A stretch of DNA of 64,000 nt from Shewanella woodyi ATCC 51908. Its GTDB lineage: Bacteria > Pseudomonadota > Gammaproteobacteria > Enterobacterales > Shewanellaceae. The stretch lies in NCBI RefSeq assembly GCF_000019525.1, contig NC_010506.1:2542001-2606000 (forward strand), written 5' to 3'. The notes under the pieces are model-generated. The model did not search any database, was not told the origin of the DNA, and worked only from the letters and a program-made list of their open reading frames with translations. Shown piece by piece: positions 18,352 through 27,251 of the stretch (positions within the stretch are counted from its first letter, which is position 1; each line of letters starts with the position of its first letter). The position numbers were made by a program, and so were the translations under genes.

Positions 18352-19431
18352 CTAAAGCACCCCTTTACTCGATGGCAAGCTGTCGCCTTCAACTTTTACT
18401 GCCTGACGTAGCGTACGGCCCAGCACCTTAAATAGGCTTTCAACCTTGTGGTGGTCGTTGTCACCCTCAGTGGATAAGTGCAAGGTACAACGAAGGCCAT
18501 CGGCGAATGAGCGGAAAAAGTGTGGCACCATCTCTGTGGCCATTGAACCGACGAGTTCACGCTCAAACTCCCCTTTAAATTTAATAAAAGGGCGTCCTGA
18601 TAGGTCGAGTAAGCAGGAGGCACTGGCTTCATCCATGGGAATGGCTTGCTCAAACGCATCACCAAAACGGGCAATACCGCGTTTATCTCCCAGCGCTTGT
18701 CTTAGTGCATCACCAATGGCCAGAGCGGTATCTTCAACGCTGTGATGGTCATCAATTTCAAGATCGCCATCAACCGTGACATCCATCTTAAAGCTGCCGT
18801 GGGTCGCTATCTGATCTAACATGTGGTCAAAAAAACCTATGCCAGTTTCAATAGTACCTTTATCTTGGGAGTCCAGATCTATGGTGACGCGTATATCCGT
18901 TTCTTTGGTGGTGCGAGTCACGCTGGCAACACGTTCACGAGTTAACAGCTGCTCGGTAATCGTATTCCAGTTTAGGCTCTCGCGGTTATATTGCAGACCT
19001 TTAACGCCCATGGCATCGGCCAATCCCATGTCAGTGTGACGATCGCCAATCACTGCTGAGCGGGTAAAGTCGACCTTACCTGAGGTGAGGTACTCTTTGA
19101 CGAGTCCAAGTTTTGGTTTACGACAGCTACAGTTTTCATCATCAAAGTGAGGACAGAGCAGCACTTCATCGAAAACGACTCCCTGACTCTCTAAAATCTG
19201 CATCATCATATTTTGTGGTGCATCAAAGTCATCTTTTGGAAAAGAGGGGGTGCCCAGTCCATCTTGATTGCTGACCATGACGAGCCGATAACCCGCATCT
19301 TGTAGTTTCAAAAGTGAAGGAATAAGTTGTGGCTCGAAAACCAATTTCGCTAGACTATCGACCTGTTTATCCGTGATAGGCTCTTCAATCATAGTGCCAT
19401 CGCGATCGATAAATAAGATGTTTTGCTTCAT
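18352..19431 (-). CDS. hisB: Bifunctional histidinol-phosphatase / imidazoleglycerol-phosphate dehydratase
   Basis: HisB (359 residues) joins a HAD phosphatase and a dehydratase, the fused form of enteric and related bacteria. The N-terminal half shows '[14 protein letters not shown]' (catalytic Asp pair), the zinc-binding cysteine loop '[14 protein letters not shown]' and '[16 protein letters not shown]'. The C-terminal dehydratase (from about 168) has '[16 protein letters not shown]', '[14 protein letters not shown]' and '[16 protein letters not shown]' with the metal-binding histidines. A 63-base gap separates it from hisC. Confidence 0.96.
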   Translation of the reverse strand: MKQNILFIDRDGTMIEEPITDKQVDSLAKLVFEPQLIPSLLKLQDAGYRLVMVSNQDGLGTPSFPKDDFDAPQNMMMQILESQGVVFDEVLLCPHFDDENCSCRKPKLGLVKEYLTSGKVDFTRSAVIGDRHTDMGLADAMGVKGLQYNRESLNWNTITEQLLTRERVASVTRTTKETDIRVTIDLDSQDKGTIETGIGFFDHMLDQIATHGSFKMDVTVDGDLEIDDHHSVEDTALAIGDALRQALGDKRGIARFGDAFEQAIPMDEASASCLLDLSGRPFIKFKGEFERELVGSMATEMVPHFFRSFADGLRCTLHLSTEGDNDHHKVESLFKVLGRTLRQAVKVEGDSLPSSKGVL

Positions 19432-19494
19432 GATGTGTTAACCCTTAAATCTATTTAATACTTATCATTATTGTTAGCGTATCTAGTCAATAAC

Positions 19495-20541
19495 TCATTG
19501 GTTTAATATGTTAATTATTGCATCCGTATCACTTTGATTACTGAAGCTAAAGCGGATGCAGTTAGCCAGTTTGGGATCGTTATAAGCTCTTGCGACAATC
19601 CCCGCGGAGTGTAGTTTCTCGCTCACCGTCGATGTTTGAAACTTGGCTAAGACAAAGTTACCGTTAGCGGGGAGTACCTTGGCGCCAATGCTTTGCAGTG
19701 TATCGCTTAATCGTGCGCCGCAGCTTTTTAGACTCTTGACCTGCTGTCTCATCAGCTTAATACCTGAATCACTTAAGGCCGCTGTTGCTAACTGTGATAC
19801 GGGAAGCGGCACCGGATAGGGCGCAATAACCCGCATCACCATGTCGCAAATATATGGGTTAGCCATCAAAAAACCACAGCGTGCACCTGCGAGTGAAAAT
19901 GCCTTGGAGAGGGTTCTTAATACAACTAAGTTATCATACTTTTCAATAAGGTGAGCAACGCTATACTCAGGGCAAAACTCAATATATGCTTCATCGACAA
20001 CCACAATACTTTCGGGCAGTTTTGTGAGTACTTGCTCGATATTCTCTACATCAATAACAGTGCCTGTGGGGTTATTGGGGTTGCAGATAAATACCAGTTT
20101 TGCACCTTGTGTTTGGTTAACGATATCCTTTGGCAGTTGATAATCAGCGGTCAAACTTAAGCTTTTTACACCAACATTGAACGTCTTGGCACTAATGGCA
20201 TACATGCCGTAGGTTGGCCCAAAACTGGCAATTGAATCGATGCCAGGAATACAGAAGGTACGAATGAGCAGTTCAATGGCTTCATCGGCGCCGCGGCCGG
20301 TGATGATGTTCTGTTCACTCACTCCTGAGTAACGGCTATAGGCCGAGATAAGCTCAGGTGGTTGACACTCAGGGTAGCGATTTAGGCTTGCCAGCTCTGA
20401 GTTATTAAAAGGAGACTCGTTAGCATTGATCCAGATATCACCGCGCCCACCGATCCGCCTTGCCGATTGATAGACTTCAAGCTCCAGCAGTTCAGGTCTG
20501 GCAAGGCGTTGAGCAAGAGGGCGCTGTTTGATATTACTCAT
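19495..20541 (-). CDS. hisC: Histidinol-phosphate aminotransferase
   Basis: HisC (348 residues) is a PLP enzyme of aminotransferase class I/II. 'NANESPFNN' near the N terminus, 'FICNPNNPTGTV', 'VVVDEAYIEFCPE' (PLP Asp and Tyr) and 'LRTLSKAFSLAGARCGFL' with the Schiff-base Lys are visible. It transfers the amino group from glutamate to imidazole acetol phosphate. The ATG overlaps the hisD stop by four bases, implying coupled translation. Confidence 0.95.
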   Translation of the reverse strand: MSNIKQRPLAQRLARPELLELEVYQSARRIGGRGDIWINANESPFNNSELASLNRYPECQPPELISAYSRYSGVSEQNIITGRGADEAIELLIRTFCIPGIDSIASFGPTYGMYAISAKTFNVGVKSLSLTADYQLPKDIVNQTQGAKLVFICNPNNPTGTVIDVENIEQVLTKLPESIVVVDEAYIEFCPEYSVAHLIEKYDNLVVLRTLSKAFSLAGARCGFLMANPYICDMVMRVIAPYPVPLPVSQLATAALSDSGIKLMRQQVKSLKSCGARLSDTLQSIGAKVLPANGNFVLAKFQTSTVSEKLHSAGIVARAYNDPKLANCIRFSFSNQSDTDAIINILNQ

Positions 20542-21839
20542 AAGTTCTCTCCAGCTAATGATGCTAAACGAATGGCGATGGCATTTTTGTGGGCATCGAG
20601 TTGCTCGGCTGCTGCGAGAGTCATGACCGTTTGACCTAATCCTTGCAGCCCGTCAGCGCTTAACTCCTGTACGGTGAAGCGGCGAGAGAAGTCTGCAAGT
20701 GAGAGGCTAGAGACGGCCCGGCTGTAACCATAGGTCGGTAAGACATGGTTGGTGCCACTGGCGTAATCTCCTACAGACTCTGGTGTGTAAGCGCCTAGAA
20801 AGACTGAGCCAGCAGCGCGAACCTTATTCAGTAGTTCACGTGGGGCCTGAGTCTGAATAATTAAGTGCTCAGGCCCATAACGGTTAGAAACCTGAACCGC
20901 TTCATCCATATTGCTAACCAGTAAGATACGACTGGCACTCAATGCGGTGACGGCTATCTCCCAACGGCTCAGTTGTGCTAATTGCTGCTTAAGCGAAGCA
21001 TTAACCTGCTCTGACAATAATAGTGAATCGGTAACTAACATCACTTGCGAGTCTGGGCCGTGCTCGGCTTGTGACAGTAGATCCGCGGCAATAAAGTCTG
21101 GGTTTGCATCGCTATCGGCAATGACAAGCACTTCAGAGGGGCCAGCTGGCATATCAATACTCACCACGCAACGGCTGTCTTGGGAAACAAGTCGCTTTGC
21201 TTCGGTAACATAGCGATTTCCTGGGCCAAAAATCTTATCAACGGCAGGGATAGTTTCGGTGCCAAAGGCCATTGCTGCAATGGCTTGTGCACCGCCTACC
21301 TGAAAGATATCTGTGATCCCACACTCTTGTGCTGCATAGATAATGGCGTCATCTATAGGGGGAGGTGACACTAATACTCGCTGCTGGCATCCAGCGATTT
21401 GTGCTGGAAGAGCGAGCATAAGCACGGTAGATATTAACGGTGCGCTGCCACCAGGAATATAGAGGCCGACTTTTTCAATCGCTTCTGAGCGCAATTCGCA
21501 GCGAACCCCTGCTTGAGTTTCAACTTCAACTGGCGTGAATGCTTGCGCCTTGTGAAATGCATTAATGTTGGTGATGGCCTGAGTGATAGCCTGCTTAATT
21601 TCACTGCTGACACGTGATGACGCTGCTTCTATCTCATCCACGCAGAGCTTTAAGCTCTGAGTCTTTATCCCATCAAACTTGAGGTTAAAGTCAGCCAATG
21701 CAGCGTCTTTATCTGCTTGTACGCGATTGATGATATCGAGTACATTCTGTTCCATATCGGCATCGCCAACTAATGGGGAGCGAGCGAGTGCAGCTTGTTG
21801 TTCACTCTGCGTGAGCTGTGACCAGTTGAAGATCTCCAT
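20538..21839 (-). CDS. hisD: Histidinol dehydrogenase
   Basis: HisD (433 residues) oxidises histidinol to histidine in two NAD-dependent, zinc-requiring steps. Signatures include 'GLYIPGGSAPLISTVLMLALPAQIAGC', 'VGGAQAIAAMAFGTETIPAVDKIFGPGN', 'DMPAGPSEVLVIAD', 'AEHGPDSQ' (zinc ligands) and 'YGPEHLIIQ'. Length is as in E. coli. It lies three bases downstream of hisG and overlaps hisC. Confidence 0.96.
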   Translation of the reverse strand: MEIFNWSQLTQSEQQAALARSPLVGDADMEQNVLDIINRVQADKDAALADFNLKFDGIKTQSLKLCVDEIEAASSRVSSEIKQAITQAITNINAFHKAQAFTPVEVETQAGVRCELRSEAIEKVGLYIPGGSAPLISTVLMLALPAQIAGCQQRVLVSPPPIDDAIIYAAQECGITDIFQVGGAQAIAAMAFGTETIPAVDKIFGPGNRYVTEAKRLVSQDSRCVVSIDMPAGPSEVLVIADSDANPDFIAADLLSQAEHGPDSQVMLVTDSLLLSEQVNASLKQQLAQLSRWEIAVTALSASRILLVSNMDEAVQVSNRYGPEHLIIQTQAPRELLNKVRAAGSVFLGAYTPESVGDYASGTNHVLPTYGYSRAVSSLSLADFSRRFTVQELSADGLQGLGQTVMTLAAAEQLDAHKNAIAIRLASLAGENL

Positions 21840-21842
21840 CTG

Positions 21843-22742
21843 CTACCCCATCATCTTTTCAATCGGCATCACTAGGATTGAACTGGCACCGAGTTTTGTT
21901 AGCTCCTCCATGGTATCCCAGAAGAGATCTTCGGTGCTGACAGCGTGGATAGCAACACGATTGGTATCATCGTTTAGAGGCAACACTGTTGGATTTTCAG
22001 CGCCAGGGAGCAGGGCTACAATCTGCTCTAGTGTCTCTGTCGGTGCGTGTAGCAAGATATATTTGCTCTCTTTAGCGCGAACAACACCATTAATACGAGA
22101 CAAGATTTTTTCGATAAGGGCTTGCTTTGCGGGTAGCTGAACTTCAGAGGATTGGATGATACAGGCATTAGAGCGGTAGATGACTTCAGTTTCATAAAGG
22201 CCATTGGCCTCTAACGTGGCGCCTGTAGAGACCAGATCACAAATGCCATCGGCCAGTCCTGCACGTGGGGCGACCTCTACTGAGCCTTTGAGCATACAGT
22301 CATTGTAGGTGATCCCTTTTCTCTGCATATAGCGACGCAACAGGTTTGGGTAGGAGGTGGCGATACGAAGGCCTTCGAGGGAGCTGGCATCTTCATAATT
22401 AAACTCGTTGGGTACCGCTAATGATAGACGACATGCACCGAAGTCGAGCTCACGTAACTTAATGCAACTTGCTGGTTTATCAAGACGTTCGCGTTCAATC
22501 TGCTCCTCTTCGAGCACATTTTCACCTATGATCCCAAGATCGACCACACCGTCCATGACTAAACCAGGAATATCATCGTCACGTACACGTAAGAGATCGA
22601 TTGGCAAGTTATCAGAGTGGGCGATAAGTCGTTGTTCATTGATGTTGAATTTAACGCCACAACTTCTTAGTAGCTTCATCGACTCTTTCGAGAGGCGGCC
22701 TGATTTCTGAATGGCAATGCGTAATCTGTTTGACTCTGACAT
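21843..22742 (-). CDS. hisG: ATP phosphoribosyltransferase, long form
   Basis: HisG (299 residues) catalyses the first, feedback-controlled step from ATP and PRPP. '[16 protein letters not shown]', '[20 protein letters not shown]' and the PRPP loop '[20 protein letters not shown]' are typical. The C-terminal ACT-like regulatory domain (about 225-299) marks the long form, which needs no HisZ. An in-frame ATG at 22796 would add 18 residues, but AGGA eight bases before the ATG at 22742 and agreement with the family's N terminus decide for 22742. Expression is under the hisL attenuator. Confidence 0.95.
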   Translation of the reverse strand: MSESNRLRIAIQKSGRLSKESMKLLRSCGVKFNINEQRLIAHSDNLPIDLLRVRDDDIPGLVMDGVVDLGIIGENVLEEEQIERERLDKPASCIKLRELDFGACRLSLAVPNEFNYEDASSLEGLRIATSYPNLLRRYMQRKGITYNDCMLKGSVEVAPRAGLADGICDLVSTGATLEANGLYETEVIYRSNACIIQSSEVQLPAKQALIEKILSRINGVVRAKESKYILLHAPTETLEQIVALLPGAENPTVLPLNDDTNRVAIHAVSTEDLFWDTMEELTKLGASSILVMPIEKMMG

Positions 22743-22830
22743 GATGTTATTCCTATAAGTTGATTCAAATATCTGTTTAAATTTGTTGCTGGCCAATATT
22801 AAATCTTTATTTATCAGCCAGATAAGCTAA

Positions 22831-22863
22831 AACGAAAAACCCCCGGAATTCCTTCCAGGGGTT
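22831..22863 (-). terminator. His operon attenuator terminator
   Basis: On the minus strand AACCCCTGGAA (22863-22853) and TTCCGGGGGTT (22848-22838) form an 11-pair stem with one G-T pair and a GGAA loop, followed by TTTTTCGTTTT. It lies between the leader peptide and hisG. Upstream, GCCTTCGG and CCGAAGGA segments (about 22890-22925) can pair alternatively, as in classic attenuation. Confidence 0.88.
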
Positions 22864-22923
22864 TTGATATTCTTGAATCAACCGCCAGAAGGATAGTCTC
22901 CTTCGGCAGTGAGCTTCCGAAGG

Positions 22924-22971
22924 CTACCGCATATGGTGGTGATGATGCACAGTGTTCAGAAGCTTTATCAT
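22924..22971 (-). CDS. hisL: His operon leader peptide
   Basis: A 15-codon frame reads MIKLLNTVHHHHHMR and stop, with five consecutive His codons. It lies 181 bases upstream of hisG and is followed by competing hairpins and an intrinsic terminator. Ribosome stalling at the His codons when charged tRNA-His is scarce would favour the antiterminator and switch on hisGDCBHA. Whether the distant hisF-hisIE pair still receives this control is doubtful. Confidence 0.9.
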   Translation of the reverse strand: MIKLLNTVHHHHHMR

Positions 22972-23224
22972 AATCTTGTCTCTATCTCATCGAGTAAATA
23001 GGGAGTCTGGTGACTCTTTTATAAAATGGATATCCAAATTATATGAATATCTAATCAATCGCGACAGTATCTTTGCCAGTCGATATATTTAAACTAAACA
23101 CTTTCAGAAATGATTGCAATAGCTAATTGATAATGATGAATACTCTTCAAGTATAAGTTAGATGATTAAGTCTGTTTCACAATTGTTCTGCTGTCGAAAC
23201 AAACTACTTGGAACTATGTCTGGG

Positions 23225-24127
23225 TTAGAGTTGGCTTTTCTGAAATGCTCTGGGCGTGATCCCAAACTGTTTTTTGAAGTACCTTCCCATATGGCTCTGA
23301 TTTGCAAAGCCACAGTCAAGGGCGATATCTGACAAGCTCTGTGCGCTTGTTTTAAGTCGGTGTTTAACCTGTTCTATTCGGATATAGGTTAAGTATTCTT
23401 GTGGCGTGCGTGCAAAACTCTCTTTAAACATGCGGCAGAAATGATACTCACTAAGCTGAGCTAAATCGGCCAGCTCACAAAGATAGATCTGACGGTGAAA
23501 ATGTTGATGCATGTAGTCACTGATTAATCTTGCAATATGGGGAGCAAGTCCGCCCTTTACTCGATTTAAGGACTTTGTCAGCCCGCTGCTCTGCAACATG
23601 GACACCAGTACTGTGTTAGTTATCTGCTCCAGAGCAAGGTGACTTTGGCTGTGCCAGCCTATATTGGCTATTTGATATCTAAACAGTGATTCCAAGCCTG
23701 GGTTTTCAAAGAAGGTAAGCTCAGGAACCTCTATGGTTCTAGGGTCCATATCGAAGACTTTCAGAGCGAGCTGTTTAAGGTAGTTATCATCAAAGTAGAG
23801 GTGCATAAATTGCTGTGGTATGCCAAGTTGCCAGCGGCTTTCACTGTCTTTAGGCATTAAGCTGAATCGACCTGGCCCACCAAAATCTGCTTGAATATCA
23901 GTTCTGTGAGTTTCATAACCCCCACTCAAATACATGCTTAAGGTGTGCTGTTTATCATTGATGTAGAACAAACGTTCCTCGCTGTTTTGATAATGAGCCC
24001 AGCTGAGGTACTCCGTTAACGCATGTTGGCGGAAACAGATTTTGTGTGAATCATTAAAACTGATGTGCTTGTTATGATTTTCGCTCATGGTTAAATAGTA
24101 ACGTTTGGAATTGTAACTCTCAATCAA
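23225..24127 (-). CDS. AraC-family transcriptional regulator
   Basis: The 300-residue protein carries the two helix-turn-helix units of the AraC family at the C terminus (about 195-295): 'ICELADLAQLSEYHFCRMFKESF' and 'LSDIALDCGFANQSHMGRYFKKQFGITPRAF'. The N-terminal part (about 20-180) is probably a cupin-like sensor, with no recognised ligand motif. A second ATG 13 codons in (MSENHNK) may be the true start. It diverges from an EamA transporter 105 bases away, which is its most likely target. Confidence 0.85.
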   Translation of the reverse strand: MIESYNSKRYYLTMSENHNKHISFNDSHKICFRQHALTEYLSWAHYQNSEERLFYINDKQHTLSMYLSGGYETHRTDIQADFGGPGRFSLMPKDSESRWQLGIPQQFMHLYFDDNYLKQLALKVFDMDPRTIEVPELTFFENPGLESLFRYQIANIGWHSQSHLALEQITNTVLVSMLQSSGLTKSLNRVKGGLAPHIARLISDYMHQHFHRQIYLCELADLAQLSEYHFCRMFKESFARTPQEYLTYIRIEQVKHRLKTSAQSLSDIALDCGFANQSHMGRYFKKQFGITPRAFQKSQL

Positions 24128-24232
24128 GGGGCAATATTAAACCGCAATATCGTGTTATTTCTCCCGCTATCGTGACAGAAAGTGGCGTCAGTGTGCGAGA
24201 CACTGAGTCTATTACCTGATAGATGGGAGTGA

Positions 24233-25165
24233 ATGGTGACGGCAGTTCTGTATGGAGTGATGATTTTTGTTTGGGGATTTTCATGGATTGCGATTAAGTG
24301 GCAGCAGGGGGAGGTACCCACTGAGGTCTCCATATTTTACCGCTTTGCTATCGCTGCAGCCTTGATGTTTGCGTTAGGTATTGTGTTTAAAAAATTGCAA
24401 GCAACGAATAGAAGGCAACATCTATTTTTTGCCCTTCAAGGACTCTGTTTATTCAGTATTAACTTTATGGCGTTTTACAGTGCGACCCACTATATTGCCA
24501 GCGGTTTGACCGCAGTGGTGATGTCGACAGCACCGCTGTTTAATGCACTACACGGCAAGTTAATCTTCAACACGCCTATTAAACGCAATTTTGGTTTAGG
24601 AGTCTTTGTCGGCTTGAGTGGTATCTTGTTACTGTTTGGCGGTGATTTAATAGATGCCCAGTGGTCACCAGAGCTGCTCTATGGTTTACTTTTTTCCCTA
24701 CTGGGTACTTGGTGTTTCTCGATAGGAAATATGATCAGTATCTATAACAGCCAAAGTCAGATCCAGCCCTATACCGCGACCAGTTATGCCATGGCATATG
24801 GCTGTGTTGTGCTGCTGATTATCATCACTCTTAAAGGATTTAGCTTGGAGGTAGAGACGAGCACTAGATATCTTGTTAGCTTGGCCTATCTTGCCATTCC
24901 AGCATCTGTGATTGGTTTTACGGTTTATCTGATGCTGGTGGATAGATTAGGTGCGAATCAGGCGGCTTATCTGCTGCTTATCACGCCCATCGTTGCTTTA
25001 ATCACCTCAAGTTTCCTTGAAGGTTACCGCTGGACACTTTATTCGAGTTTGGGGCTTGTTTGCGTTATATCGGGAAATTTGATCACACAAATAAAGCCCT
25101 CAATATTGGCTTATCTTTATGGTTTTGTCCGCAGAGAAAGGAGGGTAGACAAAATCTCCAGTTAA
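24233..25165 (+). CDS. EamA-type drug/metabolite transporter
   Basis: The 310-residue protein has ten predicted helices in two EamA repeats: 'GVMIFVWGFSWIAIKW' opens repeat one, and 'AIPASVIGFTVYLMLVDRLGANQAAYLLLITPIVALITSSFLEG' closes repeat two. Family members export amino acids and other metabolites. A GGGAG motif lies just before the ATG. The divergent AraC gene suggests inducible expression. The substrate cannot be read from sequence. Confidence 0.85.
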   Translation: MVTAVLYGVMIFVWGFSWIAIKWQQGEVPTEVSIFYRFAIAAALMFALGIVFKKLQATNRRQHLFFALQGLCLFSINFMAFYSATHYIASGLTAVVMSTAPLFNALHGKLIFNTPIKRNFGLGVFVGLSGILLLFGGDLIDAQWSPELLYGLLFSLLGTWCFSIGNMISIYNSQSQIQPYTATSYAMAYGCVVLLIIITLKGFSLEVETSTRYLVSLAYLAIPASVIGFTVYLMLVDRLGANQAAYLLLITPIVALITSSFLEGYRWTLYSSLGLVCVISGNLITQIKPSILAYLYGFVRRERRVDKISS

Positions 25166-25246
25166 TAGGTTTTGGTTGTTTTTTTGCACTATACTGCCAA
25201 TGCAGGACACTGCGATAAATCAACATTTTAAACTAAAGAGCACAGT

Positions 25247-25453
25247 ATGAGTAAAGGTACAGTTAAGTGGTTCAATGCGGATAAGGGTTACGGGTTTATT
25301 ACACCGGAAGATGGTGGAAAGGATCTGTTTGTTCATCACTCAGAGATCAGAAGTGGCGGCGGATACGCAACCTTGAATGATGGTCAATCGGTTGAGTTTG
25401 ATGTCGGGGAAGGACAGAAGGGACCATGCGCAACCAATGTGATCCCTGGCTAA
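25247..25453 (+). CDS. Cold shock domain protein
   Basis: The 68-residue protein is a single cold-shock domain with RNP1 'KGYGFITP' and RNP2 'DLFVHHSEI', and the opening '[15 protein letters not shown]'. Such proteins bind single-stranded RNA and DNA. Its 5' leader is at most 81 bases, shorter than that of the cold-induced cspA type, so strong cold induction is not implied. A terminator follows 35 bases after the stop. Confidence 0.93.
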   Translation: MSKGTVKWFNADKGYGFITPEDGGKDLFVHHSEIRSGGGYATLNDGQSVEFDVGEGQKGPCATNVIPG

Positions 25454-25487
25454 TCTATTTAGTCAGTACAATAGTCAGCACAATGAT

Positions 25488-25510
25488 AAGCCAGTGAAGT
25501 TCACTGGCTT
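25488..25510 (+). terminator. Terminator after cold shock gene
   Basis: AAGCCAGTGA (25488-25497) pairs with TCACTGGCTT (25501-25510) across a three-base loop, followed by TGTTATAT. Confidence 0.8.
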
Positions 25511-25611
25511 TGTTATATCTATCTTCTGGCTTTGGGGGATTTCGTTCTTGATATGATTTCATTATTCTGGTTTAATCGAAATATTGATTTTACTAAAATA
25601 GAGATACCATT

Positions 25612-27072
25612 ATGTCGAGTGCAGATAAACCGCTTATCGATAAACAGGTCATTGAAGAGGCCTGTGAATGGTCAATCATGCATGGCGTAGCGTTTAAAAA
25701 TAGTGATGGAACCGCAAGACATTGTCCTTTTAGTATTGCACCGATGACAATGAAACATAATGTTTTTCAACATATTATGAAAGTAACGCCTCTACTTACC
25801 AAGTTGATCTCTAGAGTCTCAGAGGATCATCTATTTCTCCAATCCTCATTAACCGAAATGGCAAAGGCAGATCAATTTTTTGAACGCTTGATGGCAATTC
25901 ATAAAGAGATCCATGGAGTTGATGGTGAGCAAACCTTCCCCGCGAGACAGCCTCTGTTATTGATGCGAACGGATTACATGGACGATCGTCAGCAGGGAGC
26001 CAAAGTGATTGAGTTTAATGGCATCGCAGCTGGAATGGGGCCATTTGGCCAGCGTATTACTCAGCTGCATCAGTTTATGAAAAACCAGTGGCCCGAGGTT
26101 TATACTGATTGGGTTGAAGATCCCGCAAGCTATGTCGCCGATAACTTTTGTCTTGAGCAGTTAGCCGAGGGCATTGCTCATGGGGCACATAAGGTAAAGG
26201 CTGAGTTTGATGTAAGCGGCCAGCCGACTTTCTTGATGGTAGTGCAAAGAGGAGAGGATAATGTTTACGATCAACATCTGCTTGAAGTGGCGCTGCAAGG
26301 TTTAGGGGTGAGAACATTAAGACGAACCTTTGATCAGCTAGCCTCTGAGTTGTACACAGGGGAAAACAAAAGATTAATGCTTAAAGGTATAGGGGCTATT
26401 GATCTGGTTTATTTACGTGCAGGCTACCAGCATATCGATTATTTTGCCCCTGCGCTGGGTGAAGATATCTGTTGCCAAACCTTGAGCCAGACACGTGCTT
26501 TTATCGAGCAACATAATGTTGCGCTTAACGCGACGATAAGTCAGCAACTTGCAACCAGCAAAACCATGCAGATGATCTTGACCATGATGCCAGAACAGGA
26601 GTTTTCTCGTTGGGGGTTCACCCTTGAAGAGGTGCGCTTAATAAAAAGCGTGTTGGCTGAGATGTTACCTGTGAACAAAGAGACTATCGACTGGTTCTCA
26701 AGCCGTGCAGATAAAACGGCTTGGGTGCTGAAAAATCAAGGAGAGGGTGGTGGTCACTGTGTTTTTGGTGAAGAGATAACTGAACGCTTAAGTCAACTAA
26801 AGCCCGAAGAGTATGGAGCTTGGGCGTTGATGCAAAGGTTATTTCCCCATGAACGAGAGCGTCCAACGCTTGCTGTGCGCGATGGAGAGATCACAAAAAT
26901 AGATGATTTAATCAGCGAAATAGGGCTGTTTACTGCTTATTTTAATGGTAAGCCTGTGGCTGGCTCTGAGGGACTTGTAGGCTATCTAGTGCGAAGTAAA
27001 CCTGCCAAAGAGAATGAAGGTGGTATTCACAGTGGTCAAGGTATCTTAGACTCGATCACATTAACTGATTAA
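25612..27072 (+). CDS. Eukaryotic-type glutathione synthetase
   Basis: The 486-residue protein matches eukaryotic GSS in layout, not the bacterial GshB family. 'LLLMRTDYMDD' followed by 'KVIEFNGIAAGMGPFGQRITQLHQF' corresponds to the GSS substrate-binding block with E-x-N. 'IDLVYLRAGYQ' matches its Y-x-R-x-G-Y segment, and 'TAWVLKNQGEGGGHCVFGEE' its ATP-binding glycine loop K-x-x-x-E-G-G-G. Eukaryotic enzymes have a similar length (about 470-480). Expected activity is ATP-dependent joining of gamma-glutamylcysteine and glycine, or a related tripeptide ligation. No gshA-like gene is adjacent. Confidence 0.78.
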   Translation: MSSADKPLIDKQVIEEACEWSIMHGVAFKNSDGTARHCPFSIAPMTMKHNVFQHIMKVTPLLTKLISRVSEDHLFLQSSLTEMAKADQFFERLMAIHKEIHGVDGEQTFPARQPLLLMRTDYMDDRQQGAKVIEFNGIAAGMGPFGQRITQLHQFMKNQWPEVYTDWVEDPASYVADNFCLEQLAEGIAHGAHKVKAEFDVSGQPTFLMVVQRGEDNVYDQHLLEVALQGLGVRTLRRTFDQLASELYTGENKRLMLKGIGAIDLVYLRAGYQHIDYFAPALGEDICCQTLSQTRAFIEQHNVALNATISQQLATSKTMQMILTMMPEQEFSRWGFTLEEVRLIKSVLAEMLPVNKETIDWFSSRADKTAWVLKNQGEGGGHCVFGEEITERLSQLKPEEYGAWALMQRLFPHERERPTLAVRDGEITKIDDLISEIGLFTAYFNGKPVAGSEGLVGYLVRSKPAKENEGGIHSGQGILDSITLTD

Positions 27073-27251
27073 CGGACTAAGTGCTGTACCTAAACGACCT
27101 CAAGAGTTGAGGCCTGCATCTTTAAAGTGATTTGGGTATTAAATAGAATCCACATTCAGGATCTGCTATTGTGCTCTATGCAATAGCGCTAAACTTATTG
27201 ATTCAATTAACTCCTGAAATGACAAATGAATTTCCCACCTGAGATCTCCCT

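Noticed and set aside
22971..23066. sigma70 promoter for the his leader
   Set aside because: A TATAAT at 23043-23038 on the minus strand is present but no acceptable -35 lies 16 to 18 bases upstream; not claimed.
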